A stretch of DNA of 19,407 bases from JAZNBI01 sp045586995 (GCA_045586995.1 JAZNBI010000056.1:1-19407); one strand, 5' to 3'. Positions 1 to 7,860 are shown, numbered from the stretch's first letter. The notes: generated by a model not told the origin, from the letters alone. Program-made: numbers and translations.

Positions 1-1531
1 AATTTGCACCGTTTTCAACTATAGGAGGAATAATATTGCCGTCACCTTGAGCATACATTGCATAAATGAGGAATAATTCCGCAACCGTATCTTCGTTGAT
101 ATCCTCATAATCTACAATGTCCGAAACAATACCCGAAACGATTTGCTCTTTGACAGAGTCGGGAATATCCAACTGATATTGTCCGCAAATGGCATCAAGT
201 TCTTCTCCCAACGCTTCTTCTCTTTCTTCTTCTGTCAAATCATTACTGTTTTTAATAGTGTCTGACAAGGAGCCCATAACGTCCTCATAAACCGTATCAA
301 TGTCAGCGGGAACTTCAACTTCGAAGGAAGATGTAAATGCTCTGAATCCTACGTTGTATATTTCGGAAATAAGCCCCTTCATTCTTTCATTGGTATAAAT
401 CGGTGAGGTAATTTCCTTGATGACATCTTCCGAAGAAAGAATTTTAAACAGTTCCTCGGTATTATTAACATTTTCAAAAATATTGTTTTCGGCAAGAGCC
501 GCAAATATATCGGCTAATGTTGTCAGATCGCCTGTAAGCGTATCCTTTGTAGATGTACTGAAGATTTCGAATACCGAGTCCAAAAATCCGCCAAACACTT
601 CTCCGCCGTCGGGTTTAGCGATACCCGCAAAGCTTTCGCCCTCGAGCCAAGTTCCCGTAGCTCCCGAAAGCAACTCGGCAAGCATTGAAGGAAGCATCTT
701 GGATTTTCCAACCGTTTCAACAAGGGATTTAATAGCGTTGGATTGAACTGCGGAAAATTCTTCAAACGGCGTTTCTATAAGAGGCGTAATATGCGAATAT
801 CCCTCAATAACGACCATGATCTCATCCGACAACACTACCTTTTCACCGTTTAACTCAAAGCTTGTAAGATTATTAAACATTTTTTGGGCACCGATGCTTG
901 TAAAGGAGCCGATAAATATATTTTCCGAAATCGGACGAATATAATCGTCATTAACGGCAACAAAATCGTCGGAAGCGATAAGCTCACTCGTTTTGGGAGA
1001 ATCAATTTCCTCGATCTTATCAACAGCGTCGTTGACAAGCCCTAAAATTCCGACGATAGGCATTGTTACGACAAAGGAAACGACAAGCACCTGCGCAACA
1101 CCTATACCCAGACCGCTCAATCTTGAAATTATGCCCTTTTTCATACCCTTCGGAGAAAGGATCGATGATAAAATCTTATATACTATAAGCAATACCGTCG
1201 ACAGGCAAACAAAAAGCAAAACATATACTATAGATGATGCAATTGCAAACGGAAGCCGAGAAATGATCTCTTTTGCCGAAGGACTCGACTCCATAATTTG
1301 TTGAAGTGCTTCAACGCCGTTCATCAAGTCCGAAATGATCGGCTCGATCTTCGGAGCTATAATATTTGAAATCGGATCAACCAACGCAAAGGCAATAAAT
1401 GCGCTTAATATGACCGTCCCTATTCTCAAAGCAGATTTGATCAATCCTCTTTTAAAGCCGATCAGCGCGCCGATCACTATAAAAAACAAAAACACCGATG
1501 AAATAATCATTGAAATGCTTAAATCGCCCAT
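1..1531 (-). CDS. CvpA-family membrane protein with long extra C-terminal region (3' end beyond window)
   Basis: The reading frame is open from an ATG at 1531 to the left edge, so the C-terminus is missing and 510 codons are visible. A GGAGG at 1541-1545, 9 nt upstream, fixes the start. Residues 1-160 match the colicin V production protein (CvpA) fold: MGDLSISMII, a first helix, then the characteristic GFKRGL loop and three more hydrophobic segments, the last reading VAQVLVVSFVVTMPIVGIL. CvpA proteins usually stop near 160-180 residues. Here at least 340 further, acidic and mostly soluble residues follow, probably outside the membrane, and I do not recognise them. CvpA proteins are linked to envelope homeostasis and secretion; the precise role is unknown. 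The gene stands alone behind its own promoter. I am confident of the family and have no assignment for the extension. Confidence 0.8.
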   Translation of the reverse strand, partial: MGDLSISMIISSVFLFFIVIGALIGFKRGLIKSALRIGTVILSAFIAFALVDPISNIIAPKIEPIISDLMNGVEALQQIMESSPSAKEIISRLPFAIASSIVYVLLFVCLSTVLLIVYKILSSILSPKGMKKGIISRLSGLGIGVAQVLVVSFVVTMPIVGILGLVNDAVDKIEEIDSPKTSELIASDDFVAVNDDYIRPISENIFIGSFTSIGAQKMFNNLTSFELNGEKVVLSDEIMVVIEGYSHITPLIETPFEEFSAVQSNAIKSLVETVGKSKMLPSMLAELLSGATGTWLEGESFAGIAKPDGGEVFGGFLDSVFEIFSTSTKDTLTGDLTTLADIFAALAENNIFENVNNTEELFKILSSEDVIKEITSPIYTNERMKGLISEIYNVGFRAFTSSFEVEVPADIDTVYEDVMGSLSDTIKNSNDLTEEEREEALGEELDAICGQYQLDIPDSVKEQIVSGIVSDIVDYEDINEDTVAELFLIYAMYAQGDGNIIPPIVENGAN

Positions 1532-1590
1532 AAAACATATCCTCCGGGATTAAAATATAAAACAACGTATTCAAGCTGAACATATTTATA

Positions 1591-1619
1591 ATTATATCAC
1601 GATTTCCTAATAATGTCAA
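1591..1619 (-). promoter_or_regulatory. Sigma-A promoter of the CvpA-type gene
   Basis: On the minus strand, TTGACA (1619-1614), a 17-nt spacer and TATAAT (1596-1591) give perfect consensus boxes. A TGA immediately before the -10 also fits an extended -10. Transcription would begin near 1584, giving a leader of about 50 nt before the ATG at 1531. Confidence 0.85.
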
Positions 1620-1653
1620 CAAATTTGACCGCAAATAAACGGATAAAAAAAAA

Positions 1654-1682
1654 GCGGAAAACGCCTGTGATAGCGCTTTCCG
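1654..1682 (-). terminator. Intrinsic terminator of the SLH-protein gene
   Basis: Arms CGGAAA (1655-1660) and TTTCCG (1677-1682) pair, extended after one mismatch by CGC/GCG. On the minus strand the stem is followed by a run of eight U (1653-1646). It starts 14 nt past the stop of the SLH gene and lies just upstream of the CvpA promoter, so it insulates the two genes. The plus strand also has five T after the stem. Confidence 0.8.
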
Positions 1683-1695
1683 TTTTTATAACCTT

Positions 1696-2982
1696 TTATA
1701 CTTTTTTGATAGCGTTTGCAAAACTATCTAACATCTTTGCGCTTTCCTCGCGAGTTACATAGGCGTTTGCCGAGATGTATCCTTTCGATGAAGTTATTAT
1801 TCCGAGCTCCTTAAGTGAATATATCGCATCACGAGCCCATTCGGGTATATCGGCAGAATCAACAAAAACCGTATATGCACATTCGGTGGCGTTGCCGAGT
1901 ATAGCGCTCATCATGACTGCCGCCTCCGCGCGTGTCAAAGGTGCGGAAGGATTGAATCGAAGCGAACCGTCGGCGGCAACAGAGCCCTTAATATATCCGT
2001 GTGCTAATGCAGACAGAACATAACCTCTGAATTCGCTTGGAATATCCGCATCATCTGCAAAGCCGCTGCTCTGAACACTTAAATACGGAGAGATACCTGC
2101 CGTTTTCATTGCCATAACCAAAAACTCTACCTTGCTTACATTTTGATTCGGGAAAAAGTAATAGTTGTTATCCGTCTTGACCCCGCTCATAATACCGCTT
2201 TCGGTCATACTTATTGCGGCGACGTGTACGCTTGCGTCGACAATATCATCATAATAAACGCCGGAAGTATTTTCCTTTACCGAGATACTCATTTCGGCAG
2301 GAGAAGAATAGTTTCCGTAACAGTCGACCGCAACATATTTAAAGCTGTCCGAGCCGCAAAAATCACTATACGGCGTGTATATATACTCTCCCGTAGAGCT
2401 GTCTAATTTAAGCGAACCGTTTTTGGCATAAGAAATTACCTCAAATTTCATATCATCGCCTTCCGGCTCGTATGCCATTATTCTTCCGACCGCGCTGATA
2501 TTACAGTATGTGCTTACGTTCATATCGCTCTTTTTTTCAAAGCTTACGGTGGGAGATTCGTTTTTTCGCGAGAGCATATAAAGATTGCAGTCAATCGAAT
2601 ACGGAGAGCCGTCAACGCTGAATACAAAAGACGAGCTTCTTATATCGGCCTTGCTCGGCTGATATTTAAGCTTATCTATATTAGATCTTGAAATGATCTG
2701 GCCCGATTTCACCGCAACCGAGGACATTAAAAGCTCTCCGTCGGTGCTGCTCGGAATTTTTTCAATGGTTATGTAATCAAAATTTGAAATATTAAGCGCC
2801 CTGCAAAAATCACTTTCGGTAAAGTAAATTTCGTTGCCCACCACTTCGGATTTTGCCATGTCCGAATTAGCGGCTATAATATGAAGTGCAGGTGAAACTA
2901 TCGAATCGTTTTGTGCATATATTGCCTGCGACAAGCAAAAAATCAGTATGCTGATAAATAATAAGGTTAAAATTTTTTTCAT
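1696..2982 (-). CDS. Secreted S-layer homology (SLH) domain protein with Ig/cadherin-like domain
   Basis: 428 residues. Residues 1-23 form a Sec signal peptide (MKKILTLLFISILIFCL, cleavage near AYA-type IYAQ). Residues about 160-236 resemble a bacterial cadherin/Ig-like repeat, with AYEPEGDDMKFEV, GEYIYTP and GSDSFKYVAVD as typical strand signatures; residues 30-140 may be a more diverged copy. Three SLH motifs follow: about 255-298, 305-362 (GFADDADIP, NPSAPLTRAEAA) and 370-425 (FVDSADIPEWA, YVTREESAKML). SLH triplets bind pyruvylated secondary cell-wall polymers and hold proteins on the Gram-positive surface. The ATG at 2982 has an AAAGGA site about 8 nt upstream. The gene is monocistronic and divergent from the beta-mannosidase gene. 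No catalytic domain is visible, so the role is structural or unknown. Confidence 0.88.
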   Translation of the reverse strand: MKKILTLLFISILIFCLSQAIYAQNDSIVSPALHIIAANSDMAKSEVVGNEIYFTESDFCRALNISNFDYITIEKIPSSTDGELLMSSVAVKSGQIISRSNIDKLKYQPSKADIRSSSFVFSVDGSPYSIDCNLYMLSRKNESPTVSFEKKSDMNVSTYCNISAVGRIMAYEPEGDDMKFEVISYAKNGSLKLDSSTGEYIYTPYSDFCGSDSFKYVAVDCYGNYSSPAEMSISVKENTSGVYYDDIVDASVHVAAISMTESGIMSGVKTDNNYYFFPNQNVSKVEFLVMAMKTAGISPYLSVQSSGFADDADIPSEFRGYVLSALAHGYIKGSVAADGSLRFNPSAPLTRAEAAVMMSAILGNATECAYTVFVDSADIPEWARDAIYSLKELGIITSSKGYISANAYVTREESAKMLDSFANAIKKV

Positions 2983-3023
2983 ATAGCTTTATCCTTTCGC
3001 GATCAATAACTTTTATTATAATT

Positions 3024-3051
3024 TATATATGTAAAACAAATTTTATGACAA
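3024..3051 (-). promoter_or_regulatory. Possible promoter of the SLH-protein gene
   Basis: On the minus strand TTGTCA (3051-3046) is followed by a 16-nt spacer and TATATA (3029-3024). The area is very AT-rich and a better-matching TATAAT (3020-3015) lacks a good -35, so the exact boxes are uncertain. Confidence 0.4.
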
Positions 3052-3075
3052 ATACGAAATAATTATTTAAAGCTA

Positions 3076-3104
3076 TTGATAAATAACGGCATATATGGTA
3101 TACT
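3076..3104 (+). promoter_or_regulatory. Sigma-A promoter of the beta-mannosidase operon
   Basis: TTGATA (3076-3081), a 17-nt spacer and TATACT (3099-3104) are seen, with a TGG triplet before the -10 (extended -10). The -10 lies downstream of an in-frame ATG at 3095, so transcripts would start near 3111 and cannot use that ATG. This supports translation from 3137. Confidence 0.75.
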
Positions 3105-3136
3105 TTAGAAAAATAATCATATTATCGGAGGGTGAC

Positions 3137-5572
3137 ATGTATAAACTATCCATAAAAAATTGGAAGCTCAATTATGAAAATTACAAATTACTTAATTGTT
3201 CTTTTCCGTGCACATTATACTCGACCTTGCTCGAGCACAAGCTTATCGATGACCCGTTTTACCGCGACAATGAGTATAGCTTGACCGAACTTTCCCGTAA
3301 AGATTGCGAATTCGTTTCGGTGTTCACTGCCGAAAAAGAGCTTTTTAAGCATAAAAATATATTGTTGAGATTTTACGGTATTGATACTCTTGCCGATATA
3401 TATTTAAACGGTAAAAAGCTTGCTTATGTAAACAATATGCATCGCACTTGGGAATTTGATATTAAATCTCTCTTAAACAAGGGCGAAAACGAAATAAAAA
3501 TTCATTTCTATTCACCGATAGAATATGTTGAAAAAATGCAAAGAAAGCATCTTCTTTGGGGCGATGCAAACGCAATAAGCGGAATTGGTCATATCAGAAA
3601 GTCATCGTGTATGTTCGGCTGGGATTGGGCTCCAAAGCTTCCCGATATGGGAATTTACAGAGATGTTGAAATCCTTGCTTATGACAGCGCGCGTATTGAT
3701 GATGTTATGATTCATCAAACTCACAGCAACGGAAAGGTCGTTCTTGATTTTAAGCTTTCGCTTTCCGATAACGCGTCGGTCAGTGCAATCGTTACAGTTA
3801 CATCTCCCGATAAAGAAACCTTTAAAGCCGATTTTGTTGACGGAGAAGCTAAAATAGAAATTCAATCTCCCAAGCTTTGGTGGCCCAACGGACTTGGCGA
3901 GCATCCTCTTTACGAGGTAAACGTATCATTATACGACGGCAACGAATGTATTGATACATATGTAAGAAATATAGGACTCAGAACACTTGAGGTCAGCACA
4001 CAAAAGGATAAATGGGGCTCTGAATTTTGCTTTGTAATCAACGGAGTTAAGTTCTTTTCTATGGGCGGAGATTACGTACCCGAGGATTCGCTTATTGCTC
4101 GCTTGACACCCGAAAGAACCGAAAAATTGATTGAATCCTGTATTGCCGCAAACCACAATTCAATCAGAGTTTGGGGCGGTGCCTTCTATCCGAACGATTA
4201 TTTTTACGATGCCTGCGACAGACACGGGCTTGTAATTTGGCATGACTTTATGTTTGCCTGCCTCAACGTATGGATGACCGAAAGCTTCGAAAAAAATATC
4301 ATTGAAGAATTTAAAGACTTTTTAAAACGCGTACGCCATCACGCCTCATTGGGACTGCTTTGCGGCAACAATGAAATGGAGGATTGCTTTAAATCAAAGG
4401 ATTATACCATAAGAAATAATGAAAAAACACGTTTTGATTATATAAAGCTTTACGAAACTATTCTTCCGGATGTTTGCGAGAAATATGCTCCCGACACGTT
4501 TTATTGGCCGTCATCGCCGTCATCAGGAGGCGGATTTAATAATCCTCAAGACGAAAACAACGGCGATGTGCATTATTGGGGCGCTTGGCACGGCGATATA
4601 CCCTTTGAATCCTATCGCCAATATTATTTCCGTTTCTGCTCGGAGTTTGGTTTTGAAGCATTCCCCGATATGAAGACTATCAGATCGTTTACAGAACCGT
4701 CGGACCTCAACCCATTCTCATACATAATGAGCAGTCACCAAAAGAGTCCTAACGGAAATACGAAAATACTGTCCTATTCATCCGACAAATATCTTTATCC
4801 GACAAGCTTTGAAGGATTCGTATACGCTTCGCAGATGCTTCAAGCTGACGCTATTCGATACGGTGTAGAGCACTTCCGCCGTTTCCGCGGAAGATGTATG
4901 GGGGCTATATATTGGCAGCTTAACGATTGCTGGCCTGTGGCTTCTTGGGCGTCAATTGACTATTTTGGAAGATGGAAAGCGCTTCACTATGCTTCAAAGC
5001 GCTTCTTTGCTCCGACACTTTTGTCTGCTCACGAGGAAGGAACATCCGTTACGCTTAACATTTCTAACGAACAGCTTTCGGGCTTTACAGGCAGTGTAAA
5101 ATACAGCATCTGTGAAAATGACCTTTCGGTTGTTTACGAGCGCGTTGTTGCCGTTAGTGTCGGCGCTATGTCCGCAAAGGATATTGTCACCGAAGATTTT
5201 GCTCAATATATAAAGGGAAATGAAAACAATCGCTTCCTTTCCTATTCGCTTTACGATAGCGATAATAATCTTGTTTCAAATTCTTCCTTGCTCTTTACAA
5301 AGCCGAAATTCTTCCACCTCTGCAAGCCCGAAACCGAGGTTTCCGTTGAAGGTGCGGAAGGAAAGTTTAATATTTCAGTCAAGAGTAAGCAATATGTCAA
5401 AGGACTTCAAGTTTCATTTGACAATGCCGACGCTATATTGTCGGATAACTTCTTTGATATAACGTCCGATGAACCGGTTATAATCGAAGCAATTTTAGAC
5501 GATAAGTCGCTTACCGCAGTACAGCTTATGTCGCAAATTTCTCTGTTGTCTGTCTATGATATAGGAAAATAA
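3137..5572 (+). CDS. Cytoplasmic GH2-family beta-mannosidase
   Basis: 811 residues with the full glycoside hydrolase family 2 layout: an N-terminal sugar-binding beta-sandwich (about 1-180, with GWDWAP near 158), an Ig-like domain (about 190-300), a TIM-barrel catalytic domain (about 305-660) and C-terminal beta domains. The predicted acid/base is Glu413 in GNNEME and the nucleophile is Glu503 in FCSEFGFE. IRVWGGAFYPNDYFYDACD and YWQLNDCWPVASW are strongly beta-mannosidase-like (EC 3.2.1.25), removing terminal beta-mannose from manno-oligosaccharides or glycan cores. There is no signal peptide, so it acts on imported sugars. The start at 3137 has GGAGGG 4 nt upstream (3128-3133); an upstream ATG at 3095 lacks a ribosome site and overlaps the promoter. 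No transporter or other mannan gene is adjacent. It is followed by a hairpin and a co-directional membrane protein gene. Confidence 0.93.
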   Translation: MYKLSIKNWKLNYENYKLLNCSFPCTLYSTLLEHKLIDDPFYRDNEYSLTELSRKDCEFVSVFTAEKELFKHKNILLRFYGIDTLADIYLNGKKLAYVNNMHRTWEFDIKSLLNKGENEIKIHFYSPIEYVEKMQRKHLLWGDANAISGIGHIRKSSCMFGWDWAPKLPDMGIYRDVEILAYDSARIDDVMIHQTHSNGKVVLDFKLSLSDNASVSAIVTVTSPDKETFKADFVDGEAKIEIQSPKLWWPNGLGEHPLYEVNVSLYDGNECIDTYVRNIGLRTLEVSTQKDKWGSEFCFVINGVKFFSMGGDYVPEDSLIARLTPERTEKLIESCIAANHNSIRVWGGAFYPNDYFYDACDRHGLVIWHDFMFACLNVWMTESFEKNIIEEFKDFLKRVRHHASLGLLCGNNEMEDCFKSKDYTIRNNEKTRFDYIKLYETILPDVCEKYAPDTFYWPSSPSSGGGFNNPQDENNGDVHYWGAWHGDIPFESYRQYYFRFCSEFGFEAFPDMKTIRSFTEPSDLNPFSYIMSSHQKSPNGNTKILSYSSDKYLYPTSFEGFVYASQMLQADAIRYGVEHFRRFRGRCMGAIYWQLNDCWPVASWASIDYFGRWKALHYASKRFFAPTLLSAHEEGTSVTLNISNEQLSGFTGSVKYSICENDLSVVYERVVAVSVGAMSAKDIVTEDFAQYIKGNENNRFLSYSLYDSDNNLVSNSSLLFTKPKFFHLCKPETEVSVEGAEGKFNISVKSKQYVKGLQVSFDNADAILSDNFFDITSDEPVIIEAILDDKSLTAVQLMSQISLLSVYDIGK

Positions 5573-5579
5573 AGCTCAA

Positions 5580-5623
5580 ATGGGGCTGACGCAAATGCTC
5601 AATTGCATATGCACCGGCCCCAT
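5580..5623 (+). terminator. Intercistronic hairpin between mannosidase and membrane-protein genes
   Basis: ATGGGGC (5580-5586) pairs perfectly with GCCCCAT (5617-5623). Inside, GCAAATGC (5591-5598) pairs with GCATATGC (5605-5612) with one mismatch around a 6-nt loop. It begins 8 nt after the mannosidase stop. Only a broken T-tract follows (ATTTTCGTATTTT), so it may terminate only part of the transcripts or protect the upstream mRNA. Confidence 0.6.
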
Positions 5624-5654
5624 ATTTTCGTATTTTCGCAGAAGGAGGATTTTC

Positions 5655-6845
5655 GTGAAAAAATTTCGAAATATATTAAAGGATTTTTTCTCAGCTTCAA
5701 AAAGAAGATGGTATTTTTTCGGCATCATCACTTGCTTTGTGCTTACGATTTGCGTTATATTGCCAATCGTTTTGAAAAAAGATATTTCCGATGGTCTTGT
5801 CGCGCTCGAGCAAAGTCCGATTTTTGAAAACACCGAAAGCACATCTTTTATCAATTATTATATTCCCGAAGGTGAAAATTCTTTTATCTGCTCTTTTGAT
5901 ATCCGTCCTGCTTCGGTAGCATTAACCCCCATTGACATTACGGCTAAATTTTTTGCAAAATGCCGTATAAACAATATTTTTGCAACAGACTTTAGATTTG
6001 AAAATGCAAATAATGATACGTCCGAAAAGGAATTGGACATACTTATATTGTATTTGGAAAAAGATTTTAGCGAAAATTTATCCGATACAACACTCAAATG
6101 CCTTGTCAACACATTGTCGGACGAGTTTTGCGTTAAATACGTCAAGCTGTTTTTTAATGAAAATACAGTTTATATAGGAGAAAATTCACCCGAGTTGGGA
6201 TTTTCAAAATTTCCGATGACTGAAATTAATAAAGATATCATTTTTGAAAATCCAAAAGGGTATGATATTACCGTACCTTATCAAATCAAGGTCATCGACA
6301 AATTCGGAAATGCTTTGAAGGGACTTGCGGTAAGAGCAGAATATCTGCGCGGCGAAGCAGGTCTTTATGATGCCGACTATCATTTCACGGATGAAAAAGG
6401 CGAGCTTGTATTAAATATTCACCCTAACGCATCTTATACTCTCTTTGTACAACAGCTTTCATGTATTTCATACACCGATAAAATTTCTTCGGACGTTTTG
6501 CGTGAAATATCATTCGATTTTGAAATAAAAAATGCTGATTCCATTACTGTAATTTGGGACGAAACACTGTACAAAGAAGTTACTCCCGAAACCACAAATT
6601 TGCTGATAAAGGTTTTCGATGAATATTACTCTCCTATACCAAATCTCACCGTAAGCATATTATCCGTCGATGACGGAAGCTCAGCGGATATCGGCTTTAC
6701 CGATGAGCTTGGAATCGCATATTGGTATAACTTTAACGAGGGCGATTATTATATACGCCTTAAAAACGAGAGCGAGTCGAAAATTTTATACTATAATGTC
6801 AATCTCATTAAAGAAGATAATATATTAAAGCTTTTGTGGGAATAG
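5655..6845 (+). CDS. Membrane-anchored protein with GerMN-like segment and Ig/CnaB-like repeats
   Basis: 396 residues from a GTG at 5655, which has a strong AAGGAGG at 5642-5648. The same frame is open from an ATG at 5580, but that lies in the intercistronic hairpin and has no ribosome site. A basic N-terminus (KKFRNILKDFFSASKRR) precedes one membrane helix (about 20-40), so the bulk is extracytoplasmic. Residues about 126-175 (DILILYLEKDFSE, CLVNTLSDE, VKYVKLFFNENTVYIG) resemble the second half of a GerMN domain, found in spore germination and envelope proteins. Two beta-rich repeats follow (about 205-290 and 298-385), each with a DxFG/DExY...TDExG pattern like carboxypeptidase-regulatory or CnaB folds. 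No catalytic motif is seen. It probably shares the mannosidase promoter. The function is unknown and the GerMN reading is tentative. Confidence 0.75.
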   Translation: MKKFRNILKDFFSASKRRWYFFGIITCFVLTICVILPIVLKKDISDGLVALEQSPIFENTESTSFINYYIPEGENSFICSFDIRPASVALTPIDITAKFFAKCRINNIFATDFRFENANNDTSEKELDILILYLEKDFSENLSDTTLKCLVNTLSDEFCVKYVKLFFNENTVYIGENSPELGFSKFPMTEINKDIIFENPKGYDITVPYQIKVIDKFGNALKGLAVRAEYLRGEAGLYDADYHFTDEKGELVLNIHPNASYTLFVQQLSCISYTDKISSDVLREISFDFEIKNADSITVIWDETLYKEVTPETTNLLIKVFDEYYSPIPNLTVSILSVDDGSSADIGFTDELGIAYWYNFNEGDYYIRLKNESESKILYYNVNLIKEDNILKLLWE

Positions 6846-6848
6846 AAT

Positions 6849-6895
6849 AAAATCACGAGGGTGTTGCAAATGATTTGCAACACCCTCGTGATTTT
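6849..6895. terminator. Perfect 23-nt inverted repeat, bidirectional terminator
   Basis: The arms 6849-6871 and 6873-6895 are exact reverse complements around a single G at 6872 (AAAATCACGAGGG... to ...CCCTCGTGATTTT). It begins 4 nt after the stop of the plus-strand membrane protein and ends in TTTT on either strand. It lies between converging genes, which fits a shared terminator. Confidence 0.85.
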
Positions 6896-6914
6896 ATAAG
6901 TATTATTTAAGCAG

Positions 6915-7037
6915 CTATTTATATTTGTTTAACCATGCAAACCGAAGTGTCGGCGCAACACAAATTTCGATGATATCAAGATTTACAAGCTCATAGAATG
7001 CTACAAATCTGCCTTGGTTTTCATATTTGAGGCATTT
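6915..7037 (-). other. Out-of-frame coding-like tail downstream of the DUF1934 gene
   Basis: In the +1 frame relative to the DUF1934 gene, 40 codons are open from just after a TAA (about 7040) to a TAG at 6917-6915. They read KCLKYENQGRFVAF then YELVNLDIIEICVAPTL then RFAWLNKYK. There is no ATG, GTG or TTG and no ribosome site, so it cannot be an ordinary gene. The composition looks protein-like. It could be a C-terminal extension reached by frameshift (loss of one A in the AAAAA at about 7035-7039 would fuse it), a decayed exon-like remnant, or chance. Confidence 0.25.
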
Positions 7038-7536
7038 TTACATCTTCGGTAATATCAAAAAAAAGCTTTGTTTTTTCCGCTTGCGCGCCTCGAATTTCAA
7101 CGATATATTCAAGCACCAATTTCCCATTTTCCAAAAGAGTGTTCTCTACGTTTAATGTATAAACGCAGATTTCAAACGGCATATACGGGGTATTATACAT
7201 ACAAAGATGACGCTTGTGCGGCTCGCATACCAACACTGTGTTAACCGTGCCGCTGCGCATAATAGTTATCAGCTCGGGAGCACTGCGTTCGAATGAAACC
7301 GACGTGTGAGATCCGTCCATACCTGTAAGCTCGGTTTCTTCATAGCTGATCTCAACTCTCGCATCCGAGTCAATGAGCTTTCCTTCGGTGTTCATCTCAA
7401 AACACTCCGACTCAATTTTATTTTCTTCACTACTATCTTCGAAATACTCGGATAGTTGATTTTCAAAATTCTTAAAAAGCGAATTGAAAACCTCTCGTCT
7501 TTCGGTTTTTAGTTTTATTCTTATATTTTTTTCCAT
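7021..7536 (-). CDS. DUF1934 (YwiB-type) beta-barrel protein
   Basis: 171 residues, soluble, with no signal peptide. Residues about 55-165 match the DUF1934 pattern of the calycin-like fold: a strand ending ISYEE (63-67), the GMDGSHTSV turn (72-80), a central MRSGTVNTVLV strand (93-103), the NTPY motif (115-118), then NGKLVLEYIVEIRG (137-150). The family average is near 140 residues; an acidic, probably helical N-terminal extension (about 13-50) accounts for the extra length. No biochemical function is established for this family. The start at 7536 has only a weak GGA-like site, so the exact start is less certain. It is divergent from the 66-residue membrane protein gene. A coding-like stretch in another frame follows the stop. 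Confidence 0.75.
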   Translation of the reverse strand: MEKNIRIKLKTERREVFNSLFKNFENQLSEYFEDSSEENKIESECFEMNTEGKLIDSDARVEISYEETELTGMDGSHTSVSFERSAPELITIMRSGTVNTVLVCEPHKRHLCMYNTPYMPFEICVYTLNVENTLLENGKLVLEYIVEIRGAQAEKTKLFFDITEDVKMPQI

Positions 7537-7608
7537 CTCAATTCCATTTCACTTATATAAAATAATATTTTTTCAAAATGAGGATATACTATCATAAAGG
7601 GGGATATT

Positions 7609-7809
7609 ATGAAAAGATTTTTGCCTTCTAAAAAAATCCCAAATAATTTAAAAAATGCTATTATCTCGGCTATCGTAGCATTTTGGGTGTTAATTAGCGT
7701 TATTTGGGCAATATCATACTGTTTTTCAAACCTTAATGATATGATGCAACAAAACGAGCTGAGTCAAAAAACAATGGGGCTATGGGTAATAAGCAATCAA
7801 CTCTCGTAA
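7609..7809 (+). CDS. Small single-pass membrane protein, 66 residues
   Basis: The ATG at 7609 has a strong AAAGGGGGAT site at 7596-7604, which is the main support for a real gene. The protein has a basic N-terminus (MKRFLPSKKIPNNLKN), one hydrophobic helix (about 18-42, IISAIVAFWVLISVIWAISY) and a short polar tail, so it should sit in the membrane N-in. A TATACT at 7585-7590 could be a -10, but no good -35 is present. The last 11 codons lie inside the left arm of the downstream terminator hairpin. I do not recognise the family. Small membrane proteins of this kind may be regulators or assembly factors, but nothing in the sequence says which. Confidence 0.55.
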   Translation: MKRFLPSKKIPNNLKNAIISAIVAFWVLISVIWAISYCFSNLNDMMQQNELSQKTMGLWVISNQLS

Positions 7810-7853
7810 ATATTAAACGAAGTTGTTATTCTTATCCCACCAGCCCCATTTTT
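7775..7853. terminator. Long nested hairpin, bidirectional terminator of converging genes
   Basis: TGGGGCT (7775-7781) pairs with AGCCCCA (7842-7848). Nested inside are TGGG/CCCA (7783-7786, 7836-7839), ATAAG/CTTAT (7789-7793, 7831-7835), CAACT/AGTTG (7798-7802, 7821-7825) and TCGT/ACGA (7804-7807, 7817-7820). The plus strand continues TTTTTATTT. On the minus strand the stem is followed by TTGTTTTTTG, serving the oadA-type gene that ends at 7861. Confidence 0.75.
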
Positions 7854-7860
7854 ATTTCGG

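Noticed and set aside
417..1553. Plus-strand open frames opposite the CvpA-type gene
   Set aside because: The minus strand is open without a stop for 510 codons with a clear membrane-protein sequence, promoter and ribosome site; the plus frames are shadows.
3095..3136. Upstream in-frame ATG for the beta-mannosidase
   Set aside because: The -10 box of a good promoter lies inside this stretch and no ribosome site precedes the ATG; GGAGGG fits the ATG at 3137.
5580..5654. Longer N-terminus for the GerMN-like protein from an ATG at 5580
   Set aside because: The stretch forms the intercistronic hairpin and lacks a ribosome site; AAGGAGG precedes the GTG at 5655.
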